From positions 1 to 20,159 of IMG/VR virus record IMGVR_UViG_3300028812_000221: a DNA stretch of 20,159 nucleotides. The stretch is one strand, 5' to 3'. A program made the position numbers and the translations under genes. A model generated the notes under the pieces. It was not told where the DNA came from. It did not search any database and worked only from the letters and a program-made list of their open reading frames with translations. This document shows positions 14,352 through 18,908 of the stretch, piece by piece (within the stretch, counting starts at the first letter, position 1; every line of letters begins with the position of its first letter). This DNA is from a virus.

Positions 14352-14998
14352 TCTATCTCGCCAGCCCGATCGATAAGGCCCCGGAAGGGTTCGCCGTGCG
14401 CAGGCTCGACATCAAGACGAGACTACGCAGTATGGGCTACTCGGTGTTCGATCCGTCACAGGCGTTCATCTCGGACACCGGCACAGAGCAGATCCAGGCG
14501 GTAAACGAGGTCGCCATCCGCAACTCGGACGGCGTGTTCGTATTCTACCCCCCGGAGATGGAGTCGGTCGGGGTCCCGCGCGAGATGCGGTTCGCCTACA
14601 GCTTGGGCGTCCCGTACGTAGTGTGCAAGGACGAGAACGACTTCGCCCGCTGCATCGAGATTCTGGAAAAGGAGATGACCAAGGAGGAAGAGCCAGACGA
14701 GCGTTGGATGGATTGGACGTTGGCCGTGTCGGCAGAGATGACCCGTGCTCAGGAAAAGTTCCCTGACTCGGACAGGAACACGTATGGCCACTGGTACGGG
14801 ATTTACATGGAAGAAGTGGTGGAGGTGGCGCAGGCATGGAACGAGTTTTGGGCAGGAAGGCACAGCACACTAGGCGGGCTGTTGACCGAAATCGAGCAGG
14901 TGGGAGCAATGGCGGGACGCCTGTGGATGAAGCTGCACGAGGATGGCCCCTCCGAAGGGGAATCTTCGACTACGACGCCGGAGGATGGTGGTTCTTGA
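14339..14998 (+). CDS. Fusion of nucleoside 2-deoxyribosyltransferase-like and MazG-like (MazZ candidate) domains
   Basis: 219 residues from GTG 14339, seven bases after GGGAGG. Residues 1-108 fit the nucleoside 2-deoxyribosyltransferase-like fold: KLIYLASPI, GYSVFDPS, a TEQIQAVNEVAIRNSDGVFVF block and a REMRFAYSLGVP helix. Residues of about 120-200 form a MazG-like helical domain with MEEVVEVAQAW (Glu158, Glu159, Glu162) and LLTEIEQVG (Glu184, Glu186). The Asp expected at the end of the second motif appears to be Gln187. In known Z-DNA phages a MazG-like enzyme (MazZ) turns dGTP into dGMP, the PurZ substrate, so this domain is the candidate. The N-terminal domain may hydrolyse or exchange deoxynucleotides. 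Confidence 0.8.
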   Translation: MAKLIYLASPIDKAPEGFAVRRLDIKTRLRSMGYSVFDPSQAFISDTGTEQIQAVNEVAIRNSDGVFVFYPPEMESVGVPREMRFAYSLGVPYVVCKDENDFARCIEILEKEMTKEEEPDERWMDWTLAVSAEMTRAQEKFPDSDRNTYGHWYGIYMEEVVEVAQAWNEFWAGRHSTLGGLLTEIEQVGAMAGRLWMKLHEDGPSEGESSTTTPEDGGS

Positions 14999-15057
14999 TC
15001 GACCCGGACCGCGACCCGCTCACCCGCGTAGACTTGCTGGTGCCCGCCCGTGGATAA
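14923..15057 (+). CDS. Possible small protein bridging the MazG-like gene and the next gene
   Basis: A frame of 44 residues from GTG 14923 to TAA 15055-15057 (earlier starts also exist in the same frame). The part beyond the end of the MazG-like gene reads FDYDAGGWWFLIDPDRDP, then TRVDLLVPARG, which looks like real protein, and the frame fills an otherwise empty 50-base gap, with its stop overlapping the next GTG start. The ribosome site is weak and the overlap with the upstream gene is long, so the start is uncertain. Confidence 0.35.
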   Translation: MDEAARGWPLRRGIFDYDAGGWWFLIDPDRDPLTRVDLLVPARG

Positions 15058-15265
15058 ACGGACGATTGCAATTGTGAGCTTCCTCGTGCGAGACGACGAG
15101 GGATCCCGAGTCGAAACGTTCTCTGGATTCGTCGTTGATCATAGCTGGGCCCGAGAGCCGGTCGAGGTTCCGAGTCAGGACGGGATTTGGAAGGATTACG
15201 AGCCGGGACCGGACATCGACCTCCACATCCATTTTGATGCTAAGGGGTTCTCGCGTGAGCCGTAA
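15050..15265 (+). CDS. Small beta-rich protein of unknown function
   Basis: 71 residues from GTG 15050 to TAA 15263-15265. It reads as alternating strands (TIAIVSFLVRDDEG, FSGFVVDHSW, DIDLHIHFDA) and is acidic. The start overlaps the end of a possible upstream frame and the stop overlaps the next gene by 11 bases. No clear ribosome site is seen, so coupling to upstream translation is likely. No family recognised. Confidence 0.6.
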   Translation: MDKRTIAIVSFLVRDDEGSRVETFSGFVVDHSWAREPVEVPSQDGIWKDYEPGPDIDLHIHFDAKGFSREP

Positions 15266-15512
15266 AGAGCGCAAGATGAAAGACACGCCGGGGCGGTGGT
15301 ACGAGCGGATTATGGGCAAGGATCTGCAGGAGCACCAGGACGCCCCGGCCGCCTCCGCCCCCGAGCCCCGTCCGGCGGTGCTCCGCCCGTCGGGGCGGAC
15401 CGGGCAGCTCATCCAGGCGTGTCGGTGCGGGCGTCGGGCGGTGTATTCCAAGAAGTTCAAGCGGTGGATCCACGTCGCCCCCAACGCCGAGCACCCGGCC
15501 GTCGTTCGTTGA
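15255..15512 (+). CDS. Small basic CxC protein of unknown function
   Basis: 85 residues from GTG 15255 to TGA 15510-15512. The N-terminus is basic (SRKERKMKD), the middle is Pro/Ala-rich and probably disordered, and the C-terminus has Cys56-x-Cys58 in QACRCGRRAVYSKKFKRW, a basic strand-turn segment that could bind nucleic acid. Its stop codon is embedded in the -35 box of the following promoter, as with two other genes in the window. No family recognised. Confidence 0.6.
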   Translation: MSRKERKMKDTPGRWYERIMGKDLQEHQDAPAASAPEPRPAVLRPSGRTGQLIQACRCGRRAVYSKKFKRWIHVAPNAEHPAVVR

Positions 15513-15537
15513 CAGCCTCAAGACGGCATAGTACCCT
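15509..15537 (+). promoter_or_regulatory. Probable promoter giving a leaderless transcript
   Basis: TTGACA (15509-15514), a 17-base spacer and TACCCT (15532-15537), a weak -10 box. Transcription would start at about 15544-15545, exactly at the GTG start of the next gene, which has no ribosome-binding site. Confidence 0.55.
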
Positions 15538-15544
15538 GGGGCCC

Positions 15545-15952
15545 GTGACGACGCCGCCACCGACCCCGCAGAGGCTCGCCTCCTGGATCGCCCAAATCAA
15601 GACATCGCTCGACGAGATCGAGCGGGAGTACCGCTGGTGGCACAATGCGACGTACAACAGCGGCGGGGGTTCGGGATTCGAGCCAGGACACACATCCCCC
15701 CACGAGTCAGACGCGACAGGACAAGCAGGGGTGGCGGCAGTCAAGACATCAGGACGCCTAAGACTCTGGGCTAAGACAATAAGACGCCTAGGGGTGGTAT
15801 CCCAAACGGTGGCCCGCGAGATGCGGGCGAGGCCCGAGACGGTGGAGCGGCCGGACGAGTTCCCGATGACCGTCACGCCCGACCAGCTGCAGGACCTGAG
15901 AGAGGCGCAGTCGAGGCGGGCCGCCCGAGGCGAGGGCTGGGGGACCGGTTGA
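15545..15952 (+). CDS. Unknown helical protein, probably leaderless
   Basis: 135 residues from GTG 15545. No Shine-Dalgarno sequence precedes the GTG, but a promoter places the transcription start on it. Residues 10-35 form an amphipathic helix (RLASWIAQIKTSLDEIEREY), the middle is Gly/Ser/Thr-rich, and residues 70-100 form a basic helix. Bases 15735-15795 are unusual: they contain AGA, CTA, ATA and ACA codons rare elsewhere here, and AAGAC is repeated. The C-terminal segment MTVTPDQLQDLREAQSRRAA is helical. The stop overlaps the TTG start of the next gene. No family recognised. Confidence 0.6.
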   Translation: MTTPPPTPQRLASWIAQIKTSLDEIEREYRWWHNATYNSGGGSGFEPGHTSPHESDATGQAGVAAVKTSGRLRLWAKTIRRLGVVSQTVAREMRARPETVERPDEFPMTVTPDQLQDLREAQSRRAARGEGWGTG

Positions 15953-16146
15953 GTTCACCCCTAGCCTGTCGTCGCTGCGGGTGGAAACGTCGACACGCCA
16001 AAGGTCTTTGCATGGCGTGTTACCAATGGGAGCGTCGGCACGGGGAGCCCCGACCTTACGAGGTCATCGCCGCTGCGGGCCAGCGAGCGATCGACGAGGC
16101 CAACGAGCTTGAAATAGCGAAGTACCGGTATCGTCTTTCGGGTTGA
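15949..16146 (+). CDS. Small four-cysteine zinc-binding protein
   Basis: 65 residues from TTG 15949 (TTGA overlap with the upstream stop) to TGA 16144-16146. Cys7-x2-Cys10-x10-Cys21-x2-Cys24 in a basic setting (CRRCGWKRRHAKGLCMACYQW) makes one complete zinc site, a pattern frequent in small actinophage proteins. The C-terminal half is helical. A DNA-binding or adaptor role is likely but undefined. Its stop codon touches the first GAGGCTAATC repeat, and it is the last convincing rightward gene. Confidence 0.7.
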   Translation: MSSPLACRRCGWKRRHAKGLCMACYQWERRHGEPRPYEVIAAAGQRAIDEANELEIAKYRYRLSG

Positions 16147-16240
16147 GGCTAATCGCTCAAGCTCGCGTCTTGCGCATATCGAGGCTAATCGCCCACGCCC
16201 GCGTCTCGAATATGAGGCTAATCAAACGGGCTCGCGTCTT
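16145..16240 (+). repeat. Three tandem GAGGCTAATC repeat units
   Basis: GAGGCTAATC begins at 16145, 16181 and 16214. Each copy is followed after a short variable stretch by a second conserved part, CYCGCGTCTY, making units of about 27 bases spaced 36 and 33 apart. Two further direct copies lie at 19296 and 19322, and a partial inverted copy (TAGCCTC) near 17724. They lie mainly outside genes and may be binding sites. Confidence 0.8.
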
Positions 16241-16268
16241 AGCTCGATCTAACGCCGGGGGTATCGCC

Positions 16269-16338
16269 GGTTTAACGTTTTCGCACCGGGGGCCAGGTTT
16301 AACGTTTTCGCCACGGGGTGTGCGCAAACGTTTAACCC
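16269..16338 (+). repeat. Iteron-like 16-bp elements, two direct and one inverted
   Basis: GGTTTAACGTTTTCGC occurs exactly at 16269-16284 and 16296-16311 (27 bases apart), and an inverted copy with two changes occupies 16322-16338 (GCGCAAACGTTTAACCC). All are centred on AACGTT. Such clustering suits a replication origin, a partition site or an operator. Confidence 0.75.
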
Positions 16339-16412
16339 GGGACCGCAATGGCAAACCGTTTTTGGGCATGGGTGCCTCCCCGGGGGTTGCGCCGGGATAA
16401 TAACGTCAGGTA

Positions 16413-16430
16413 AACCGGGTTCGCCCGGTT
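16413..16430 (-). terminator. AACCGGG hairpin downstream of the leftward operon
   Basis: AACCGGG-TTCG-CCCGGTT is a perfect 7-bp stem with a four-base loop, 17 bases past the stop codon of the 16447 gene on the minus strand. Only three T residues follow on that strand, so it is a moderate candidate. A close copy lies at 19444-19460. Confidence 0.5.
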
Positions 16431-16446
16431 CGCTTGAACGCAATTC

Positions 16447-16563
16447 CTAGCTGAGAGCGCCCCCGGCGGAGTCCGCCATGGCGGCGGCCCAGCTAAGGAC
16501 GTGCCAGGCCAGGAACAGGCCCAGGGCGGCAAAGCCCAGGAGGGCTAGTGTCTCAAAGCGCAT
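16447..16563 (-). CDS. Small single-span membrane protein
   Basis: 38 residues on the minus strand, ATG at 16563 preceded by GGAGGAGG with good spacing, TAG at 16447-16449. Residues of about 5-27 are one hydrophobic helix (LALLGFAALGLFLAW and following). The strong ribosome site lies inside a 10-residue frame (MTEEVSTDAL) that begins at the stop of the upstream gene and may act as a coupling leader. It is the last gene of the leftward unit starting at 17024. Role unknown. Confidence 0.65.
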   Translation of the reverse strand: MRFETLALLGFAALGLFLAWHVLSWAAAMADSAGGALS

Positions 16564-16581
16564 CGGTGCTCACCTCCTCCG

Positions 16582-16815
16582 TCATCGGTATCTCCCCTTT
16601 CCGTTTACGCTGGCGATCCGGTCGCACGGGTAGGTCGTGACGCTGGCCACGTTCGGCCAGGCCAGGACGGCCAGGGCCTCGCGGCGCAGACGCTCGCGGC
16701 CGTGCGGGTCGTTGTAGGCGTGGCCCAGGACGCGGGCGGTCCCGTCCCGAAAGACGGCTTTCAGCTCGCGGTAGCGCGCGGGCCCCGACGGGCCCGGGGT
16801 CCCGAGGGCGGTCAC
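16582..16815 (-). CDS. Small basic protein of unknown function
   Basis: 77 residues on the minus strand from GTG 16815, overlapping the stop of the upstream gene (GTGA), to TGA 16582-16584. After a short Gly/Pro-rich start, the sequence RYRELKAVFRDGTARVLGHAYNDPHGRERLRREALAVLA (given here as context beginning RYRELKAVF) reads as strand-turn-helix with a basic helix, then a final strand ending in a Lys/Arg tail. Longer starts in this frame would cross the upstream gene and promoter. No family recognised. Confidence 0.6.
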   Translation of the reverse strand: MTALGTPGPSGPARYRELKAVFRDGTARVLGHAYNDPHGRERLRREALAVLAWPNVASVTTYPCDRIASVNGKGRYR

Positions 16816-17024
16816 GCGAGCCCCCGGGTCGAGCGGTACTCCGGGACGTCCACCGACCACGGGCCCCACAACACCGAGGTGTCGCCCGGCCAGGGCGAGA
16901 GGGCCACGGCGGCCGGAGAGAGGGCGCAGCGGGCGAGGTGCCGACGCCCGGCCAGGCAACCGCAATCGTAGCACGGGCCGCCAGCCGAGCGGTGGATCGG
17001 GCCTGTTTCCTGTGTCTTGTCCAT
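16812..17024 (-). CDS. Small Cys-rich protein, probably leaderless
   Basis: 70 residues on the minus strand. ATG 17024 lies only six bases after the -10 box of a strong promoter, so the transcript should start at the ATG itself; no ribosome site is present. Cys18, Cys21, Cys23 and Cys33 (PCYDCGCLAGRRHLARC) form a likely zinc site. The rest is Pro/Trp-rich. The stop overlaps the GTG of the next gene. It heads a three-gene leftward unit. No family recognised. Confidence 0.65.
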   Translation of the reverse strand: MDKTQETGPIHRSAGGPCYDCGCLAGRRHLARCALSPAAVALSPWPGDTSVLWGPWSVDVPEYRSTRGLA

Positions 17025-17030
17025 ACGAAA

Positions 17031-17059
17031 ATCCTACCACACCCGTAGCGCCGTGTCAA
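17031..17059 (-). promoter_or_regulatory. Leftward SigA-type promoter
   Basis: On the minus strand TTGACA (17054-17059), a 17-base spacer and TAGGAT (17031-17036). The spacer ends in GGGTGTGG, giving a TGN extended -10 shared with several other leftward promoters. It drives the three-gene unit from 17024. Confidence 0.9.
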
Positions 17060-17071
17060 CTATTCCCTCAG

Positions 17072-17096
17072 CGCAATGCTTTTGGACGCAATGCTT
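17072..17096. repeat. CGCAATGCTT direct repeat
   Basis: Two exact copies of CGCAATGCTT, at 17072-17081 and 17087-17096, lie 15 bases apart between a terminator and a leftward promoter. They are well placed for an upstream activator or operator site of the 17024 promoter. Confidence 0.55.
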
Positions 17097-17104
17097 GAGG
17101 CACG

Positions 17105-17134
17105 GAAAAGCCCCCGGCCGTGTGACCGGGGGCT
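17105..17134 (-). terminator. Rho-independent terminator of the 17160 gene
   Basis: AGCCCCCGG and CCGGGGGCT form a 9-bp stem with an 8-base loop (17109-17134), followed on the minus strand by TTTTCC. It lies about 25 bases beyond the stop codon at 17160. Confidence 0.85.
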
Positions 17135-17159
17135 GATCCGCCGCTGGGCTTCGGAGGCC

Positions 17160-17468
17160 TCAGCTGGCCTTCTTGGCCGCCGTCCGCTTGCGGGCCTTGG
17201 GGGCCGTGCTCTTGGCCGGAGCCTTGGGCTTGGCCGCCTTGGGCTTGCTGGCGGGCGGGATCGGGAAGCCGTGCTCCTTGAGCGCCGACTCCGCCGACTG
17301 GGCCTTGCCGCTGCCGAACTGGACGCTCTCCCCGGCCTTGTAGGCCCGGCCGAGGATCCCGCGCAGCCGCGCGTCGTGGCCCTGCTTGTACTGCCGCTTG
17401 GGCTTGGTCTCCGCGCCGCAGCCGCAGCCGCAGACGCCCTCGCCGGTCGCGATCTTCACGGTGGCCAT
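17160..17468 (-). CDS. Basic DNA-binding-type protein with Cys/GHDA head and Lys-Ala-Pro tail
   Basis: 102 residues on the minus strand. ATG 17468 is chosen over longer starts because AGGAGGGAGG lies six bases upstream. The head has Cys13-x-Cys15-x-Cys17 and QGHDARLRGILGRAY from about residue 29, the same small motif as in the gene at 3341. Residues 45-70 are a short helical segment. The last 30 residues are a Lys/Ala/Pro-rich tail (KPKAAKPKAPAK and following) like those of histone H1-like or actinobacterial HU tails. It probably binds nucleic acid. It is monocistronic, with its own promoter and terminator. Confidence 0.8.
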   Translation of the reverse strand: MATVKIATGEGVCGCGCGAETKPKRQYKQGHDARLRGILGRAYKAGESVQFGSGKAQSAESALKEHGFPIPPASKPKAAKPKAPAKSTAPKARKRTAAKKAS

Positions 17469-17536
17469 GAGAGGCCTCCCTCCTGGAAGCTCCCGCTTCC
17501 GTCGTGGCGGGCCCGTGGCGGGCCCGCGTCCTGTCC

Positions 17537-17566
17537 ATTCTAACATGCTCGGTGGCTTGCTGTCAA
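17537..17566 (-). promoter_or_regulatory. Leftward promoter of the 17160 gene
   Basis: On the minus strand TTGACA (17561-17566), an 18-base spacer and TAGAAT (17537-17542). The leader of about 60 bases contains GGAAGC-GGGA-GCTTCC directly before the AGGAGGGAGG ribosome site, a hairpin that could tune translation. Confidence 0.8.
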
Positions 17567-17882
17567 GCCCCGAACGGGGCCCCGGGAGGGCGAGCGCTCC
17601 GCGTGTGCGAAGAGTCGCGGCCCGCTGTGCGCGGTCCGCCGTCGTGGCCTCCCGGGGTTTCCCCCGGGGGTGGCGCTTTTGGCGGTTAGGCCCTCGGCTC
17701 TCTGCCGCTCGCGCGGTTTCGTTTAGCCTCGCCGATATGCCGCCGAAGCGCCCATGCCCCCCGGGGGTCCGGGCCGTTGGCGACTACCACCGCAGGCCCG
17801 GAACCTCTCTATTCGGTAGGATCCGGTTCGTGGCGAGGGCCTCGCGGCCCCGGCTCCCCGGTTCCCTTTCCCTTACCCACAA

Positions 17883-17911
17883 ATCATACCACATCCGTAG
17901 CGCCGTGTCAA
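17883..17911 (-). promoter_or_regulatory. Leftward promoter with no clear gene downstream
   Basis: On the minus strand TTGACA (17906-17911), a 17-base spacer ending GGATGTGG, and TATGAT (17883-17888): the best leftward match to consensus in the window. The spacer nearly matches that of the 17031 promoter (CGGCGCTACGG). Transcription from about 17876 enters a region with no good ORF. Confidence 0.85.
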
Positions 17912-17941
17912 TCCCCAAGGGCGGTTCGTGGGGCCCGCGCA

Positions 17942-17956
17942 ATGACCGGCGGTCAT
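17942..17956. promoter_or_regulatory. 15-bp palindromic operator between divergent promoters
   Basis: ATGACCG-G-CGGTCAT is a perfect 7-bp inverted repeat. It lies 30 bases from the leftward -35 box and 9 bases from the rightward -35 box. A second copy with the same 9-base spacing is at 20119-20133. The size fits a dimeric repressor such as TetR or MarR types; none is seen in the window. Confidence 0.75.
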
Positions 17957-17965
17957 GCGGGGGTA

Positions 17966-17995
17966 TTGACAGGATGCCATCCCGTGTGGTAGACT
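17966..17995 (+). promoter_or_regulatory. Rightward promoter facing the leftward arm
   Basis: TTGACA (17966-17971), an 18-base spacer ending GTGTGG and TAGACT (17990-17995). It fires opposite to all genes of this arm. The transcript would reach the 18051-18070 hairpin after about 70 bases and otherwise run antisense into the gene at 18088-18375. Confidence 0.75.
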
Positions 17996-18001
17996 TTGGT
18001 A

Positions 18002-18074
18002 ACTGTGCCAACGACGGCCCGGAGGAGTGGCGGGTTGAGACACGGCAGGACCCCCGGCGCTGGCCGGGGGCCCG
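18002..18074 (+). ncRNA. Candidate short RNA ending at a GC hairpin
   Basis: A rightward transcript from the 17966 promoter would begin near 18002 and meet CCCCCGGC-GCTG-GCCGGGGG at 18051-18070. A 42-codon frame from GTG 18005 exists but continues across the antisense of the neighbouring gene and is not convincing. No T-run follows the hairpin, so the 3' end is uncertain. An antisense regulator of the 18088 gene is one possibility. Confidence 0.3.
18051..18070 (-). terminator. GC hairpin after the 18088 gene
   Basis: CCCCCGGC-GCTG-GCCGGGGG is a perfect 8-bp stem 18 bases beyond the stop of the leftward gene. It lacks a T-run on either strand, so it is probably a terminator of the GC-rich type or an RNA-stabilising hairpin, usable from both directions. 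Confidence 0.6.
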
Positions 18075-18087
18075 ATACCGCAGCGGT

Positions 18088-18375
18088 TCAGCGCATGGCC
18101 TCCCAACGGGGGCGGGTGCCGACGCAACGGTAAACGTCGCGGCCGGTCTCGCGCTTGGTCATGATCAGGATGGACAGAGAGTCCTCCGTGGCCTCCGTGC
18201 CGCTGCACTTGAGGACGAGCTGGGCCCGCGTCCCGGGCGTAATGCTCGACGCCAGCTCGTAGACGTTGCGGTACTGCGGCTGGGTCTGACGGGCGACGGC
18301 GCTCGACGTGAGCGCCCCCGCGCCGAAGACGGCCAGCAACGCAATTCCCGCTGCCAGCTTGCGTGTCTTGGTCAT
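18088..18375 (-). CDS. Small secreted protein with two cysteines
   Basis: 95 residues on the minus strand, ATG 18375 preceded by GAGGAG and overlapping the upstream stop (ATGA). Residues 1-28 form a clear signal peptide (KTRK, a hydrophobic core, SSAVA before Arg29). The 67-residue mature part has Cys57 and Cys84, probably paired outside the cell, and beta-type segments (AQLVLKCSG, LSILIMTK). There is no lipobox, so it should be released or remain at the cell surface. A superinfection-exclusion or cell-envelope role would fit a phage or prophage, but this is inference. Confidence 0.75.
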   Translation of the reverse strand: MTKTRKLAAGIALLAVFGAGALTSSAVARQTQPQYRNVYELASSITPGTRAQLVLKCSGTEATEDSLSILIMTKRETGRDVYRCVGTRPRWEAMR

Positions 18376-18779
18376 CAGATCATCTCCTCCTCGGTGCGGC
18401 TGTTGCGGTTCGAGGCCTCGATCATCGCAATGGCGTCAGCGATCTCGCCCTCGTCGGTGAAGAGGGTCCCGGTGTAGAAACCCTGCGAGTCCCAGTCGAG
18501 ACCCAGGGCCCCGGCGTTGCCGAAGGCCTTGTCAAGCTCGGTCAGCTCTTCCCAGGTCATGTCGTGCTCGTCGGCCAGGTAGCGGGCCTCGTCGAACGTG
18601 AGGCCGTTGGGGCGGTTGTTGCGCTGGTTGTTGGCCCAGCCGATGAGGAACAGGGCAGACCCCGACCCGTCGCCCTCGTTGGCGAAATCGTAGTCGCCGA
18701 AGTCGCCCTCGTTCATCCACTTGTTGGCCAGGGCCGCCGCTGCTGCGTCGCCCCCGAAACGCCCGTGACCTGTGTCCAT
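18375..18779 (-). CDS. Highly acidic protein of unknown function
   Basis: 134 residues on the minus strand, ATG 18779 with GGAG six bases upstream. It contains about 27 Asp/Glu against about 8 Lys/Arg, so it is strongly negative. The middle (GSALFLIGWANNQRNN) is hydrophobic with Asn/Gln, followed by helices (TFDEARYLADEHDMTWEEL). Strong acidity is a property of DNA-mimic antirestriction and other inhibitor proteins, but no ArdA or Ocr motif is seen. It is co-transcribed with, and overlaps, the secreted 18088 protein. Confidence 0.75.
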   Translation of the reverse strand: MDTGHGRFGGDAAAAALANKWMNEGDFGDYDFANEGDGSGSALFLIGWANNQRNNRPNGLTFDEARYLADEHDMTWEELTELDKAFGNAGALGLDWDSQGFYTGTLFTDEGEIADAIAMIEASNRNSRTEEEMI

Positions 18780-18822
18780 GTCCTGCTCCTTCCATCCGGG
18801 CCCCGGTGGGGCCGACTTCTAA

Positions 18823-18851
18823 ATCCTACCACACCCGACGCGTCCTGTCAA
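18823..18851 (-). promoter_or_regulatory. Leftward promoter of the 18779-18088 operon
   Basis: On the minus strand TTGACA (18846-18851), a 17-base spacer ending GGGTGTGG and TAGGAT (18823-18828). The leader carries ATTTAG, GTCGG and a GGCCCC-ACC-GGGGCC hairpin, closely resembling the leader of the 20014 gene. Confidence 0.9.
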
Positions 18852-18852
18852 T

Positions 18853-18904
18853 ATCTCAAGACAAGACGGGGGCATGCCATCTTGAGACAAGACAGGGCCA
18901 TACC
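18853..18904. repeat. 26-bp tandem repeat with an inverted core
   Basis: Two adjacent 26-base units (18853-18878 and 18879-18904) share 21 bases in the pattern ATCTnnAGACAAGACnGGGnCATnCC. The differences CA/TG also make TCTCAAGA (18854-18861) and TCTTGAGA (18880-18887) inverted repeats. The block abuts the -35 box of the 18823 promoter and lies just past the stop of the 18909 gene, so it could be an operator or a terminator. Confidence 0.7.
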
Positions 18905-18908
18905 CTAT

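Larger units (their letters stand above)
16147..16446. other. Repeat-rich convergent intergenic region
   Basis: This 300-base stretch separates the rightward genes from the leftward arm. In order it holds the GAGGCTAATC repeats, three AACGTT-centred 16-bp elements (16269-16338), an ATAATAAC box (about 16396) and the AACCGGG hairpin (16413-16430). On the minus strand a 70-residue frame (16369 to 16157) starts with ATG after GGGGAGG, but it translates the repeats (ENVKP twice) and is basic and repetitive; I give it only about one chance in four of being a gene. Confidence 0.75.
17567..18087. other. 520-base gene-poor region with divergent promoters
   Basis: No convincing gene is seen on either strand. 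It holds two divergent promoters around a 15-bp palindrome (17883-17995), a perfect hairpin CCCGGGG-GAAA-CCCCGGG read on the minus strand (17651-17668), an inverted partial GAGGCTAA copy (about 17722-17730) and GCCCC-GAAC-GGGGC near 17567-17580. The leftward transcript from 17876 would be about 300 bases with only frames of up to about 32 codons, so a non-coding RNA is possible. Confidence 0.6.

Noticed and set aside
16145-16240. CRISPR array
   Set aside because: Only three units with unequal spacing, variable unit ends and no spacer-like unique segments of constant length; no cas genes.
16143-16400. Plus-strand 85-codon frame over the repeats
   Set aside because: The residues simply translate the DNA repeats, no ribosome site is present, and the second repeat array has spacing that does not preserve frame.
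17549-17566. Cluster A-type stoperator (GGTGG...TGTCAAG)
   Set aside because: The spacing between the two halves is wrong, there is one copy only, and the TGTCAA is explained as a minus-strand -35 box.
17386-18477. 363-codon plus-strand frame in the leftward arm
   Set aside because: It crosses three promoters, a terminator-like hairpin and two leftward genes, and its composition is typical of a GC-rich shadow frame.
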